DNA of 64,000 bases from NCBI GenBank assembly GCA_963778525.1, contig CAVZUJ010000003.1, positions 1 through 64,000 of the forward strand, written 5' to 3'. Position 1 is the stretch's first letter. Every line of letters begins with the position of its first letter. The DNA comes from Schlegelella_A sp963778525 (GTDB taxonomy: Bacteria > Pseudomonadota > Gammaproteobacteria > Burkholderiales > Burkholderiaceae_C). The notes under the pieces are model-generated. The model was given only the letters and a program-made list of their open reading frames with translations, did no database searches and was not told the origin of the DNA. Shown here piece by piece: positions 22,673 to 31,616 of the stretch. The position numbers and the translations under genes are program-made.

Positions 22673-23887
22673 ATGAAAACTCGACTCGCCGCTCTTTCGA
22701 GCGCCTGCATCGCGGCCCTCGCCGCTGCTGCGCTTCTCGCCCCGCTGCAGGCCGGCGCGCAGAACAAGGGCGAGATCCGCATCGCCCATGTCTACAGCAA
22801 GACCGGTCCGCTCGAAGCCTACGGCAAGCAGACCCAGACCGGCTTCATGATGGGTCTCGACTACGCCACCAACGGCACGATGATGGTGGCCGGCAAGAAG
22901 CTCGTCGTCATCGAGAAGGACGACCAGGGCAAGCCCGACGTCGGCAAGAACCTGCTCGCCACCGCCTATGGCGACGACAAGGCCGACATCGCCGTCGGGC
23001 CGACGTCCTCTGGCGTGGCGCTGGCATTGCTGCCGGTGGCCGAGGAATACAAGAAGATCCTGCTGGTCGAGCCGGCGGTGGCCGACTCGATCACCGGCGA
23101 CAAGTGGAACAAGTACATCTTCCGCACCGGCCGCAACAGCTCGCAGGACGCGATCTCCAATGCCGTGGCCTCGGATGCCGACGGCGTCTCGATCTGCATG
23201 CTGGCGCAGGACTACGCCTTCGGCCGCGACGGCATCAAGGCCTTCCGCGACGCGCTGAAGAAGACCAAGATCGTGCACGAGGAGTACCTGCCGCCGGCCA
23301 CCACCGACTACACCGCCGGCATCCAGCATTGCGTCGATGCGCTGAAGGACAAGCCGGGTCGCAAGGTCATCGGCGTGGTCTGGGCCGGCGCCTCGAATCC
23401 CTTCGGCGCGCTCGCCGACCAGGACCTGAAGAAGCGCTACGGCATCGAGGTCGGCAGCGGCGGCAACATCCTGCCGGCCATGGTCGCCTACAAGCGCTTC
23501 CCGGGCATGGAGGGTGCCACCTACTACTACTTCGGCATTCCCAAGAACCCGGTCAACGAATGGCTGGTCGCCAATCACTACAAGCAGTTCAAGACGCCGC
23601 CCGATTTCTTCACCGCCGGCGGCATGGCGGCGGCGATCGCGGTCGTCGACGCGCTGAAGAAGACCAACGGCGACACCAGCACCGACAAGCTCATCAAGAC
23701 CATGGAAGGCATGAGCTTCGAGACACCGAAGGGCAAGATGACCTTCCGCAAGGAAGACCATCAGGCGATGCAGAGCATGTATGCCTTCCGGATCAAGGTC
23801 GATCCGGCCTTCGCCTGGGGCGTGCCCGAACTGGTGCACGAGATCAAGCCCGAAGAGATGGACGTGCCGATCAAGAACAAGCGTTGA
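22673..23887 (+). CDS. ABC transporter periplasmic binding protein (Liv type), second system
   Basis: A 404-residue solute receptor with a Sec signal peptide (residues about 1-27, ending LQAGAQ) and the mature start KGEIRIAHVYSKTGPLEAYG. It has the two-lobe Peripla_BP_6 pattern, including VGPTSSGVALALLPVAEEYKK and SICMLAQDYAFGRDGIKAF. An AGGAG ribosome-binding site lies upstream of the ATG. The ATPase genes start 19 bases downstream, followed by two permeases, giving a complete importer. Ligand unknown; amino acids, amides or aromatic acids are possible. Confidence 0.9.
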   Translation: MKTRLAALSSACIAALAAAALLAPLQAGAQNKGEIRIAHVYSKTGPLEAYGKQTQTGFMMGLDYATNGTMMVAGKKLVVIEKDDQGKPDVGKNLLATAYGDDKADIAVGPTSSGVALALLPVAEEYKKILLVEPAVADSITGDKWNKYIFRTGRNSSQDAISNAVASDADGVSICMLAQDYAFGRDGIKAFRDALKKTKIVHEEYLPPATTDYTAGIQHCVDALKDKPGRKVIGVVWAGASNPFGALADQDLKKRYGIEVGSGGNILPAMVAYKRFPGMEGATYYYFGIPKNPVNEWLVANHYKQFKTPPDFFTAGGMAAAIAVVDALKKTNGDTSTDKLIKTMEGMSFETPKGKMTFRKEDHQAMQSMYAFRIKVDPAFAWGVPELVHEIKPEEMDVPIKNKR

Positions 23888-23906
23888 TCGCCCGGCTGGC
23901 GCTGCC

Positions 23907-24674
23907 GTGCTCGAGACGCGCGCGCTGACCATCCGCTTCGGCGGCCACGTGGCCGTCGACCGGCGTGTCGTGCAGCTTTCGGCCCGGCACGCTCACCGCC
24001 ATCGTCGGCCCGAACGGCGCCGGCAAGACGACCTACTTCAACCTGATCTCGGGCCAGCTGCAGGCCAGCGCCGGCTCGGTCCATCTCGACGGCCACGACA
24101 TCACGCGTGCCAGCGCCTCGGCGCGCACCCAGCGCGGCCTTGGCCGCGCCTTCCAGCTGACCCAGCTCTTCCCGCGGCCTGACGGTGCTGGAGAACGTGC
24201 GCTCGGCGGTGCAGGCGCAGCGGCGCGAAGGCCTCGACCTGTGGTCGGTCTGGAGCGACCGGCGCGAGACGCTGGCGCGGGCCGAGTCGCTGCTGCAGCG
24301 GGTGCGCCTCGAGGCCCGCCACGACGCCGTGGCGAGCAGCCTGCCGCACGGCGACCAGCGCAAGCTCGAGGTGGCGATGCTGATGGCGCTCGAGCCGAGC
24401 GTGTTCATGTTCGACGAGCCGACGGCGGGCATGAGCAGCGCCGACGTGCCGGTGATCCTCGATCTCATCCGGACGCTGAAGGAAGACAAGTCGAAGACCA
24501 TCCTCCTCGTCGAGCACAAGATGGATGTGGTGCGCGAGCTCGCCGACCGGATCATCGTGCTGCACAACGGCGCAGCTCGTGGCCGACGGCGAGCCGGCCG
24601 AGGTCATCGCTTCGCCGATCGTCCAGCAGGCCTACCTCGGCGTCGCGCCGGTGCAGGCGCAGGCGACAGCATGA
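23907..24674 (+). CDS. livG: ABC transporter ATP-binding protein LivG (three frameshifts as written)
   Basis: About 255 residues after repair. The start is the GTG reading VLETRALTIRFGGHVAVD. One extra base near 23964 moves the frame to VSCSFRPGTLTAIVGPNGAGKTT (Walker A). A second near 24178 separates QLTQLFPR from LTVLENVRSAV. A third at 24572 separates RIIVLHNG from QLVADGEPAEVIASP, leading to the stop at 24674. Walker B is VFMFDEPTAGMS. All pieces are in order and conserved, and the gene's end overlaps the livF start by four bases. The breaks look like sequence errors more than decay. Confidence 0.82.
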
Positions 24675-25409
24675 GCGCGCCCTTGCTGGCATTGCGTGGC
24701 GTGCATACGCACATCGGCGCGTATCACATCCTGCACGGCGTCGACTTCGAGGTGCCGGCCGGCCAGGTGACGATGCTGCTCGGCCGCAACGGCGCCGGCA
24801 AGACGACGACCCTGCGCACGATCATGGGCCTGTGGCACGCGCTCGCAGGGCGAGATCGCCTTCGAGGGCGCAGCCGCTCGCGCGGCAGCACGCCGGAGAT
24901 CGCCCGGCGCGGCATCGGCTACGTGCCGGAGAACATGGGCATCTTCGGCGACCTCACGGTGCGCGAGAACATGCTGCTGGCGGCGCGCGGCGCGCGCACG
25001 CTCGAGCAGATCGACAGCGCTCGCCTCGAATGGCTGTTCGGCCTGTTTCCGGCCCTGAAGAAGTTCTGGCTCTATCCGGCCGGCAAGCTTTCGGGCGGGC
25101 AGAAGCAGATGCTCGCGATCGGCCGGGCCATGGTCGAGCCGAGAAAACTGCTTCTCATCGACGAGCCGAGCAAGGGCCTGGCGCCGGCCATGGTGCAAAG
25201 CCTCATCGCCGCGCTCAACGAGCTGAAGGCGAGCGGCGACGACGGTCTTGCTGGTCGAGCAGAACTTCAGCGTGGCGCGCGCGCTCGGCGACGGCGTGGC
25301 GGTGATGGACAGCGGCACGGTCGTGCATCGCGGCGCGATGGCCGAGCTGGCCGAAGACGAAGCCTTGCAGAGCCGCCTGCTCGGGCTGTCGCTCGCGGCC
25401 CACCAATGA
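24671..25409 (+). CDS. livF: ABC transporter ATP-binding protein LivF (four frame breaks as written)
   Basis: About 245 residues after repair. The start MSAPLLALRGVHTHIGAYHI is intact, with Walker A GRNGAGKTT, signature LSGGQKQML and Walker B LLLIDEPSKGLAP. Three single-base gains at about 24845, 24870 and 24889 bring the frame back to phase after a short garbled stretch; corrected, it reads QGEIAFEG, QPLARQ, then TPEIARRGIGYVPENMG. A fourth at 25241 precedes TVLLVEQNFSVARAL, and the true C-terminus ends SLAAHQ. Read without correction, one frame wrongly joins livG, livF and livH into a fusion. Confidence 0.82.
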
Positions 25410-26443
25410 GCAGCGCCGCAGCGCCACCGAACGTCGCCCTGCCGGCGGCGACCGATGCGATCGCGAAGTCCCGCTTCGACGTCGTGCCCCTGCTGCTTGT
25501 CGCGGCGCTGGTGCTGCTCGCCTGGCCGGCCGTCGGCGCGACCTCGACCTGGGTCACGCTCACCGTCGCCGGCCTGGCGATGGGCATGATCATCTTCATC
25601 ATCGCCTCCGGCCTGACGCTGGTCTTCGGCCTGATGGACGTGCTGAACTTCGGCCACGGCGTGTTCATCGCCATCGGCGCCTATCTGGCGGTGAGCGTGT
25701 TCGCCGGCCTGGCCGACTGGTCGAGCGCGGCCGACGTGGCGAAGAATCTCGTCGTCATCGCCGCTGCCATGCTCGCCGGCGCGCTGGCGGCCGGCATCGT
25801 CGGCGTCGCGTTCGAGCGCGTGCTGCTGCGCCCGGTGTACGGCCAGCACCTGAAGCAGATCCTGATCACGATGGGCGGGATGATCGTCGGCGAGGAGGCG
25901 ATCAAGATGATCTGGGGGCCGACGCCGATCGCGCTCGAGCTGCCCGAGGCCCTGCGCGGCGTCTTCACCTTCGGCGACATCGCGGTCGAGAAATTCCGCC
26001 TGCTCGCGGCCGCGGTCGGGATCGCGATCTTCGTCGTGCTGCTGCTCGTGCTCGTCCGCACCAAGCTCGGCCTGCTCATCCGCGCCGGCGTGCAGGACCG
26101 CGAGATGGTCGAGAGCCTGGGCTATCCGATCCGCCGGCTCTTCGTCGGCGTGTTCGTCGCCGGCGCGGCGCTCGCCGGCCTCGGCGGCGCGCTCTGGGGC
26201 ATCAACCAGCACGGCGTGAGCGCCCAGATCGGCACCTCGGTCAACGTCCTGATCTTCATCGTCATCATCATCGGCGGCCTCGGCTCGACGACCGGCTGCT
26301 TCGTCGGTGCCCTGCTGGTCGGGCTGATGGCGAACTACGCCGGCTTCGTCGAGCCGAAGGTGGCGATGTTCTCGAACATCGGCCTGATGGTCGGGATCCT
26401 GCTCTGGCGGCCGCAAGGCCTCTACCCCGTGAGCAGCCGATAG
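25406..26443 (+). CDS. livH: ABC transporter permease LivH
   Basis: A 345-residue inner-membrane permease. The LivH hallmark IIASGLTLVFGLMDVLNFGHGVFIAIGAYL lies near residues 69-98 (given here as separate motifs ASGLTLVFG and NFGHGVF), with IRAGVQDREMVESLGYPI and the C-terminal IIIGGLGSTTGCFVGALL. About eight hydrophobic segments. An N-terminal extension of about 25 residues is polar. Start overlaps the livF stop (ATGA), and livM starts three bases after its stop. Frame intact. Confidence 0.9.
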   Translation: MSSAAAPPNVALPAATDAIAKSRFDVVPLLLVAALVLLAWPAVGATSTWVTLTVAGLAMGMIIFIIASGLTLVFGLMDVLNFGHGVFIAIGAYLAVSVFAGLADWSSAADVAKNLVVIAAAMLAGALAAGIVGVAFERVLLRPVYGQHLKQILITMGGMIVGEEAIKMIWGPTPIALELPEALRGVFTFGDIAVEKFRLLAAAVGIAIFVVLLLVLVRTKLGLLIRAGVQDREMVESLGYPIRRLFVGVFVAGAALAGLGGALWGINQHGVSAQIGTSVNVLIFIVIIIGGLGSTTGCFVGALLVGLMANYAGFVEPKVAMFSNIGLMVGILLWRPQGLYPVSSR

Positions 26444-26445
26444 CC

Positions 26446-27511
26446 ATGCTGCGCCGGCTTCTTTCAGGCGACATGCCGCGCAACCGCTGGCTGGCGCTGC
26501 TGCTGGTCGCGATCTTCCTCGGCCTGGCGCTCACGCCCTTCATCTTCCCCGGCGTGCGGGCGCTCAACGTCGCGGCGAAGATCGTCGTCTTCATCGTGCT
26601 GGCGGCGAGCTTCGACCTGCTGCTGGGCTACACCGGCATCGTCAGCTTCGCGCAGACGATGTTCTTCGGCATCGGTGCCTACGGCGTGGCCATCGCCGCA
26701 ACCCGCATCGGCCCGACCTGGACAGCGCTCGCGGCAGGCATCGCGATGGCGCTTGCCGTGTCGCTGCGTGCTCTCGCTCGTCGTCGGCCTGTTCAGCCTG
26801 CGCGTGCGCGCGATCTTCTTCGCCATGATCACGCTCGCCGTCGCTTCGGCATTCGCCACGCTCGCCTCGCAACTCGCCGACTTCACCGGCGGCGAGGACG
26901 GCCTGACCTTCAAGCTGCCGGAAGCGCTTCGCCCAGGCACCGAATACGCGTCCGGGCCGTTCCTGGGCGCATCGATCGACGGCCGCTTCGTCACCTACTA
27001 CCTCGTCTTCGCGGTCGCGCTCGTGCTCCTGCTGGCGCTGCTGCGGATCGTGAACTCGCCGTTCGGCCGGGTCCTGCAGGCGATCCGCGAGAACGACTTC
27101 CGGGCCGAGGCGATCGGCTATCGCGTCGTCGTCTATCGCACGCTGGCGAGCGTCGTCTCGGCCCTGTTCGCCACGCTCGCCGGCGTGCTGCTCGCGCTCT
27201 GGCTGCGCTACAACGGTCCGGACACGACGCTGTCGTTCGAGATCATGCTCGACGTGCTGCTGATCGTCGTCATCGGCGGCATGGGCACGATCTACGGCGC
27301 CGTCATCGGCAGCGTCCTGCTGGTGCTGGCGCAGAACTACCTGCAGGACGTGATGAAGCTCGCGGCCTCGGCGGTGCAGGGCGTGCCCGTGCTGGCGCAG
27401 ATCGTCTCGCCCGACCGCTGGCTGCTCTGGCTCGGGATCCTGTTCGTGCTCTCGGTCTACTACTTCCCGAGCGGCGTCGTCGGGCGCCTGCGCGCGCTGC
27501 GCAAGCGCTAG
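26446..27511 (+). CDS. livM: ABC transporter permease LivM (one frameshift as written)
   Basis: About 354 residues after repair. The N-terminal part reads MLRRLLSGDMPRNRWLALLL and contains DLLLGYTGIVSFAQTMFFGIGAYG. One extra base at about 26767, between MALAVSL and VLSLVVGLFSLRVRAIFFAM, breaks the frame. The rest carries AIRENDFRAEAIGY and VVIGGMGTIYGAVIGS, then ends RLRALRKR. It completes the second importer; the next gene converges on it with only 13 bp between. Confidence 0.84.
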
Positions 27512-27524
27512 GCGGGCGCGAGCC

Positions 27525-28421
27525 CTACTTCGGCGCCGGCATCGCCGGCAGCAGCATGTCGCCGTCGACCTGCTCGAGCGCATGGGCGCGGCCGCCGGGC
27601 GCGAGCGACGAACGGGTGCGGCGCGACTGCACGAGCGGGTAGAACATCTCGACGAACCAGCGCTCCTTGCCGTAGAGCAGGTCGTCGGGCAGGCCGACCC
27701 GCGCCGGGTACTTGCGCGTGATCTTGGCGGTGCCGAAGAGCACGTCCCAGAAGAACAGCAGGTTGCCGAAGTTGCCCTTGTAGTGGCCGACGCCGTCGGT
27801 GGCGGTCAGCGCGTGGTGCGCCCAATGGGTGGCCGGCGTCGAGACCGTGCGCTCGACGATCCAGGCCAGCGGGCTCAGCCACCTGACGCGGTACAGCGGC
27901 TCGTCCCAGCGCACGGCGCAGTGCGCGCCCATGATCACCGCCAGCTTGACGACGACGTAGGCGATGTAGACGTTGGCGAAGCCCAGGTAGATGAGCACGC
28001 CGGAAATCCACAGGCCCGGCATCATCAGGTAGTAGAAGAAGTTGTTGCGGTAGGTGATGCGGATGCTCATGTAGTGGGCCGTGTGGTGGGCCCGGTGCAG
28101 CGGCCAGAGCAGCGGCGTGTGCGAGACGCGGTGCCAGAGGTACTGCGTCAGGTCGTCGCCCACGAGCAGGATCGCGGTCATCGCCCACCACGGCAGCTGC
28201 GCCCAGGCGCCGCGCTGCGCCGGCATCAGCCAGCCGCAGACGGTGCCGGTCAGGAAGAAGATCAGCGGCTGCGACACCGCGATCAGCGACACGAACATGA
28301 AGAGCTCGAGCTTCGTGTCGTCGCCGGTGGCGTGAAATTCCTTGTGCCGGCGCGAGGCGATCTCCGCGATCGCGTAGAGCAGGATGACGGACGCGAGAAC
28401 GATGTTCTGCAGGGCATTCAC
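27525..28421 (-). CDS. Sterol desaturase/fatty acid hydroxylase superfamily protein
   Basis: A 298-residue membrane-bound di-iron oxygenase-type protein, started by GTG at 28421. The histidine clusters that bind iron are visible: HRVSH, HRAHH and HWAHH (each about 20-100 residues apart in the second half), set among four or five hydrophobic segments. Such enzymes hydroxylate or desaturate lipids at the membrane face. The C-terminal 50 residues are polar and variable. It is divergent from the LysR gene, with a palindromic operator-like site between, so the LysR protein may control it. Confidence 0.86.
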   Translation of the reverse strand: MNALQNIVLASVILLYAIAEIASRRHKEFHATGDDTKLELFMFVSLIAVSQPLIFFLTGTVCGWLMPAQRGAWAQLPWWAMTAILLVGDDLTQYLWHRVSHTPLLWPLHRAHHTAHYMSIRITYRNNFFYYLMMPGLWISGVLIYLGFANVYIAYVVVKLAVIMGAHCAVRWDEPLYRVRWLSPLAWIVERTVSTPATHWAHHALTATDGVGHYKGNFGNLLFFWDVLFGTAKITRKYPARVGLPDDLLYGKERWFVEMFYPLVQSRRTRSSLAPGGRAHALEQVDGDMLLPAMPAPK

Positions 28422-28486
28422 GAGCGTGTCTCCAGGCGGCGAGGCGGTTCGGCGGGATTCTGAAGCGGGCGGGGCCTTGAGTCCAA

Positions 28487-28524
28487 TGCATCGTATGGCT
28501 AATATCGATGCAATCCCTGCATCG
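28487..28524. promoter_or_regulatory. Three TGCATCG half-sites, putative LysR binding region
   Basis: TGCATCG at 28487-28493, its inverse CGATGCA at 28506-28512, and TGCATCG again at 28518-28524. The last two form a perfect 7-5-7 palindrome. The array sits in the 122 bp between the divergent hydroxylase and LysR starts, where an autoregulating LysR protein would bind. Binding is inferred. Confidence 0.62.
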
Positions 28525-28543
28525 GGAATCGAGGCCTCAGGCG

Positions 28544-29458
28544 ATGGATTTCCGGCGGCTTTCGCACATCGTGGCCCTTGCCGAGCGGCGCAACTTCGCG
28601 CGCGCCTCGGAGCAGGTTCACCTCAGCCAGCCGGCGCTCACGCGCAGCATCCAGGCGGCCGAGGCCGAGCTCGGCATGCGCCTGTTCGACCGCGGCTCGA
28701 CCGAGATCACGCCGACGCCGGCCGGCGAGCTGGTGATCGCGCGGGCGCGCCGCCTGGTGTTCGACGAGCGTTGCCTGAAGCGCGACGTCGAGCTCTATCG
28801 CGAGCGCAAGCTCGGCGACACCGCGTTCGGGGCCGGGCCGTATCCGGCGGCCACCTTCCTGGCGCCGTTGCTGGCCACGCTGCGCCGCGATTTCCCGCAG
28901 GTGAACCTGCGCGTCGAGGTCGGCAACTGGCAGCTCCTGCTCGAGCGCCTGCTCGCCGAAGACATCGAGTTCTTCGTCTCCGACACGCGCGAGCTGCCGC
29001 ACGACCCGCGCCTCGAGCTGAAGGCGATGCGGCGCGAACCGGCCGGCTTCTATGCCCGCGCCGGCCATCCGCTCGCCGGGCGCCGCGGCATCAAGCCGCG
29101 CGATCTCTGGAAGTTCGGCGTCGCCTCGGTGCGCCTGCCGAAGAGCGTCGGCTCGGTGCTGGCGCGCCTGCTCGATCTGCCGCCGTCGGCGGCGCTGCCG
29201 CTGGCGCTGGAGTGCGACGACGTCGAGGTCCTGAAGCAGACCGCGCTGGCCTCCGATGCCGTCATCGGCGCGCCGCATGCCGCGGTGCAGGGCGAGCTCC
29301 AATCGGGCGCGCTGTGCATGCTTCGCGTGGCCGGCCTGCCGCCGTTGTTCTCGATGATGGGCATCGTCACCTTGCGCGGCCGCACGCCTTCGCCGATGGC
29401 CGATACGATCATGAAGCGCCTGCCTGCGCGCGCCAAGCCTGGAGACTCCGATGATTGA
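28544..29458 (+). CDS. LysR family transcriptional regulator
   Basis: A 304-residue regulator with an N-terminal winged helix (MDFRRLSHIVALAERRNFAR, then HLSQPALTRSIQAAEAELGMRLFDR, residues about 1-55) and a periplasmic-binding-protein-like effector domain. The start ATG at 28544 gives the canonical LysR N-terminus; an upstream extension would add non-conserved residues and cover the palindrome. Its end overlaps the hydrolase gene by eight bases, so both are co-transcribed and the effector may be related to the hydrolase substrate. Confidence 0.9.
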   Translation: MDFRRLSHIVALAERRNFARASEQVHLSQPALTRSIQAAEAELGMRLFDRGSTEITPTPAGELVIARARRLVFDERCLKRDVELYRERKLGDTAFGAGPYPAATFLAPLLATLRRDFPQVNLRVEVGNWQLLLERLLAEDIEFFVSDTRELPHDPRLELKAMRREPAGFYARAGHPLAGRRGIKPRDLWKFGVASVRLPKSVGSVLARLLDLPPSAALPLALECDDVEVLKQTALASDAVIGAPHAAVQGELQSGALCMLRVAGLPPLFSMMGIVTLRGRTPSPMADTIMKRLPARAKPGDSDD

Positions 29459-30194
29459 GCAGCACCTCGACATTGCCACCGCCGACGGCGCGATGAACAC
29501 CTTCGTCGTCCATCCGGAAGAGGGCGGGCCGCATCCGGTGGTCCTCTTCTACATGGACGCGCCCGGCAAGCGCGAGGAGCTGCACGAGATGGCGCGCCGC
29601 ATCGCCGCGGTGGGCTACTACGTGGTGCTGCCCAATCTCTACTACCGGCGCTCGCGCGACTTCCACGTCATCGAGCGCACCGAGCCGGTCATGGCGCAGA
29701 TGTGGGCGCTGATGGGCAGCCTCGACAGGGCGACCGCCGAATGCGACACCGAGGCCATGCTGCGCTTCGTCGACGCCCGGCCCGAGGCCGATCGCAACCG
29801 AGTCGGCGCCGTCGGCTACTGCATGAGCGGACCCTTCGTGATGTGGGCGGCGGCCGCATTCCCCGACCGGTTGCGCTGCATCGCCTCGATCTACGGCGCC
29901 AACATCGCCACCGAAAAGCCCGGCTCGCCGCACCGGGCGATCGCAAGCCTGCGTTGCGAGAGCTATTTCGCCTGCGCCGAGATCGACCAGTGGGCCTCGC
30001 CGGCCGACATCGGCCGGCTGCAGGCAGCGCTCGACGAAGCGGGCACGCCGTACCGCATCGAGTGGTATCCGGGCGCCGAGCACGGCTTCGCTTTCCCCGC
30101 CCGCGCCGTCTACGACCGGCCGTCCGCCGAGCGGCACTGGGAACGCCTGTTCAGCCTCTTCGACCGCACGCTGCGCACCCCGGCCCTTTCTTAG
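29451..30194 (+). CDS. Dienelactone hydrolase family protein
   Basis: A 247-residue alpha/beta hydrolase. The nucleophile is C124 in VGYCMSG (the Cys form of the elbow is typical of dienelactone hydrolases), with acid candidate D179 (AEIDQW) and base H211 (GAEHGF). It is cytoplasmic. In chlorocatechol pathways such enzymes open dienelactones, but many members have other ester or lactone substrates and no ring-cleavage genes lie nearby. Translationally coupled to the LysR gene. Confidence 0.88.
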   Translation: MIEQHLDIATADGAMNTFVVHPEEGGPHPVVLFYMDAPGKREELHEMARRIAAVGYYVVLPNLYYRRSRDFHVIERTEPVMAQMWALMGSLDRATAECDTEAMLRFVDARPEADRNRVGAVGYCMSGPFVMWAAAAFPDRLRCIASIYGANIATEKPGSPHRAIASLRCESYFACAEIDQWASPADIGRLQAALDEAGTPYRIEWYPGAEHGFAFPARAVYDRPSAERHWERLFSLFDRTLRTPALS

Positions 30195-30317
30195 CCTCAG
30201 CGGCCGGCCCCGCAGGTCCGGGTCAGCGCCTTCCTACCGCCGCTTTCGTTCCCCGCTCACCGGCGCGCACGGCCATCGCTCACTGGTGGCCGCCCGAGGT
30301 CTCGGTAACTTGCGGCC

Positions 30318-30938
30318 ATGGACGAAGCTGGCTTCGATACCGGTTCGAGAAAGACGCCCGCGCGGAGCGGCGGCCGTCGCGCGGTCGTGCTCACGACCCT
30401 GGTGCTGGCCGGTCTGGCCCTGGCCTGCGCCGCCGTCGATGTTGCGTTTGCGGGCGAAGCGGCAGAGGAAAGCCAGGCCGCGGCCGCTCCGGACCCCGAG
30501 CCGGGCGCGCTCGAGCCGGGTTCGCCGGCGGCGCTTGCGCGCTGGTCGACCGCGTCGGAGTTCTCGGACGGGACCTACAAATGGTCGCTTTCGCGCGGCG
30601 GCCTCGACCTCGGGCTCGGCTTCGATACCCCGGGTCGCGTGCGCTCCGTCCCGACGACGCCACTCGACACCGCCGGGCCCTTCGTGCAGACCTTGCCGAC
30701 CGTGAGCCTCGGCTTGCGCAGCGTCGAAGTCGCGCCGGGCAGCAGCTGGCTCAGGCAGCTTGCCGGCGCGGAGGCCGGCAGCAGTCTCACGCACCGCCTC
30801 GGCATCGAGTGGAAGCCGGCGGAGTCGCAGCTCACGTTCGTTCGGGAAGGCCTGGGCATGCGCCTCAGCGGCAACGACCGGCTGACCATGCGCCTGCGGA
30901 AAGGCACGTTGGGCATCTACATGAAACGCCAGTTCTGA
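30318..30938 (+). CDS. Hypothetical membrane-anchored or exported protein
   Basis: A 206-residue protein I do not recognise. Residues about 22-45 form one hydrophobic segment (VVLTTLVLAGLALACAAVDVAF) after a basic N-terminus, so it is either exported or anchored with the rest in the periplasm. An acidic, Ala/Pro-rich linker follows, then a C-terminal part with alternating strands (LTHRLGIEWKPAESQLTFVR, MRLSGNDRLTMRLRKGTLGIY) that could be beta-rich. It lies just upstream of an ECF sigma factor in the same direction; whether they are linked is unknown. Confidence 0.62.
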   Translation: MDEAGFDTGSRKTPARSGGRRAVVLTTLVLAGLALACAAVDVAFAGEAAEESQAAAAPDPEPGALEPGSPAALARWSTASEFSDGTYKWSLSRGGLDLGLGFDTPGRVRSVPTTPLDTAGPFVQTLPTVSLGLRSVEVAPGSSWLRQLAGAEAGSSLTHRLGIEWKPAESQLTFVREGLGMRLSGNDRLTMRLRKGTLGIYMKRQF

Positions 30939-31025
30939 AGCGGGTGCTCCCGGTCGCACGCGGCTTGACCTTGCCGCCAACGCGTTGAAACGTCGATGTG
31001 CCCAGCCACGCGCAGAATGCCAGGC

Positions 31026-31562
31026 ATGACCGAGCCGAAGCCTTCGGATGCAGCGCCGGCGCAGAGCGCCGAGCTCTTCGCCGAGCTCTATCACGAGCTG
31101 CACCGCCTGGCCCGGCGCGAAGCGGCGCGCTTCGGGCCGGCCGCCGGCTTCAGCCCGACCACGCTGCTGCATGAGGCCTACATGGACATGTCGCAGCGGG
31201 TCGGCCTCGGCTTCGAGGACCGGCCCCGGTTTTTCGCCTACGCCGCACGCGCCATGCGCACCCTGGCGATCGACCGGGCGCGCGAGCGCAGCGCGCAAAA
31301 GCGCGGCGGCGGCCTCGACATCACGTCGCTCGACACGCAGACGGCCGAGGATTGCGCCGAGCCGGAGACGCTCACCCAGATCGCCGAGGCACTCGACGAG
31401 CTCGCGGTGCTCGACGCCGAGCTCGCGACCGTCGTCGACCTGAAGTTCTTCTGCGGCTTCACGATCGCCGAGATCGCCGCGTTGCAGAACGTCTCCGAGC
31501 GCACCGTGCAGCGCCATTGGGAAAAGGCGCGCCTGTTGCTGTTCCGCATGCTCGCTGCCTGA
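31026..31562 (+). CDS. ECF-subfamily RNA polymerase sigma factor
   Basis: A 178-residue sigma factor of the PF07638 (Sigma70_ECF) kind. Region 2 includes LHRLARREAARF, TLLHEAYMDM and FFAYAARAMRTLAIDRARER. Region 4 is LDELAVLDAELATVVDLKFF followed by the helix-turn-helix FTIAEIAALQNVSERTVQRHW. This group is often paired with serine/threonine kinases in place of a classic anti-sigma factor, but no kinase lies here. The ATG at 31026 is preferred over one at 31017. No partner is evident unless the membrane protein upstream serves. Confidence 0.86.
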   Translation: MTEPKPSDAAPAQSAELFAELYHELHRLARREAARFGPAAGFSPTTLLHEAYMDMSQRVGLGFEDRPRFFAYAARAMRTLAIDRARERSAQKRGGGLDITSLDTQTAEDCAEPETLTQIAEALDELAVLDAELATVVDLKFFCGFTIAEIAALQNVSERTVQRHWEKARLLLFRMLAA

Positions 31563-31616
31563 GCCTGCCCGCGCGCGCGGACAATGCGGGCCATCCAGCG
31601 CCGGACGACCCTGCCC

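Noticed and set aside
24185..26443. Apparent LivG-LivF-LivH fusion protein
   Set aside because: Continuous only because extra bases keep one frame open; corrected livG, livF and livH each have their own start and stop with four-base overlaps.
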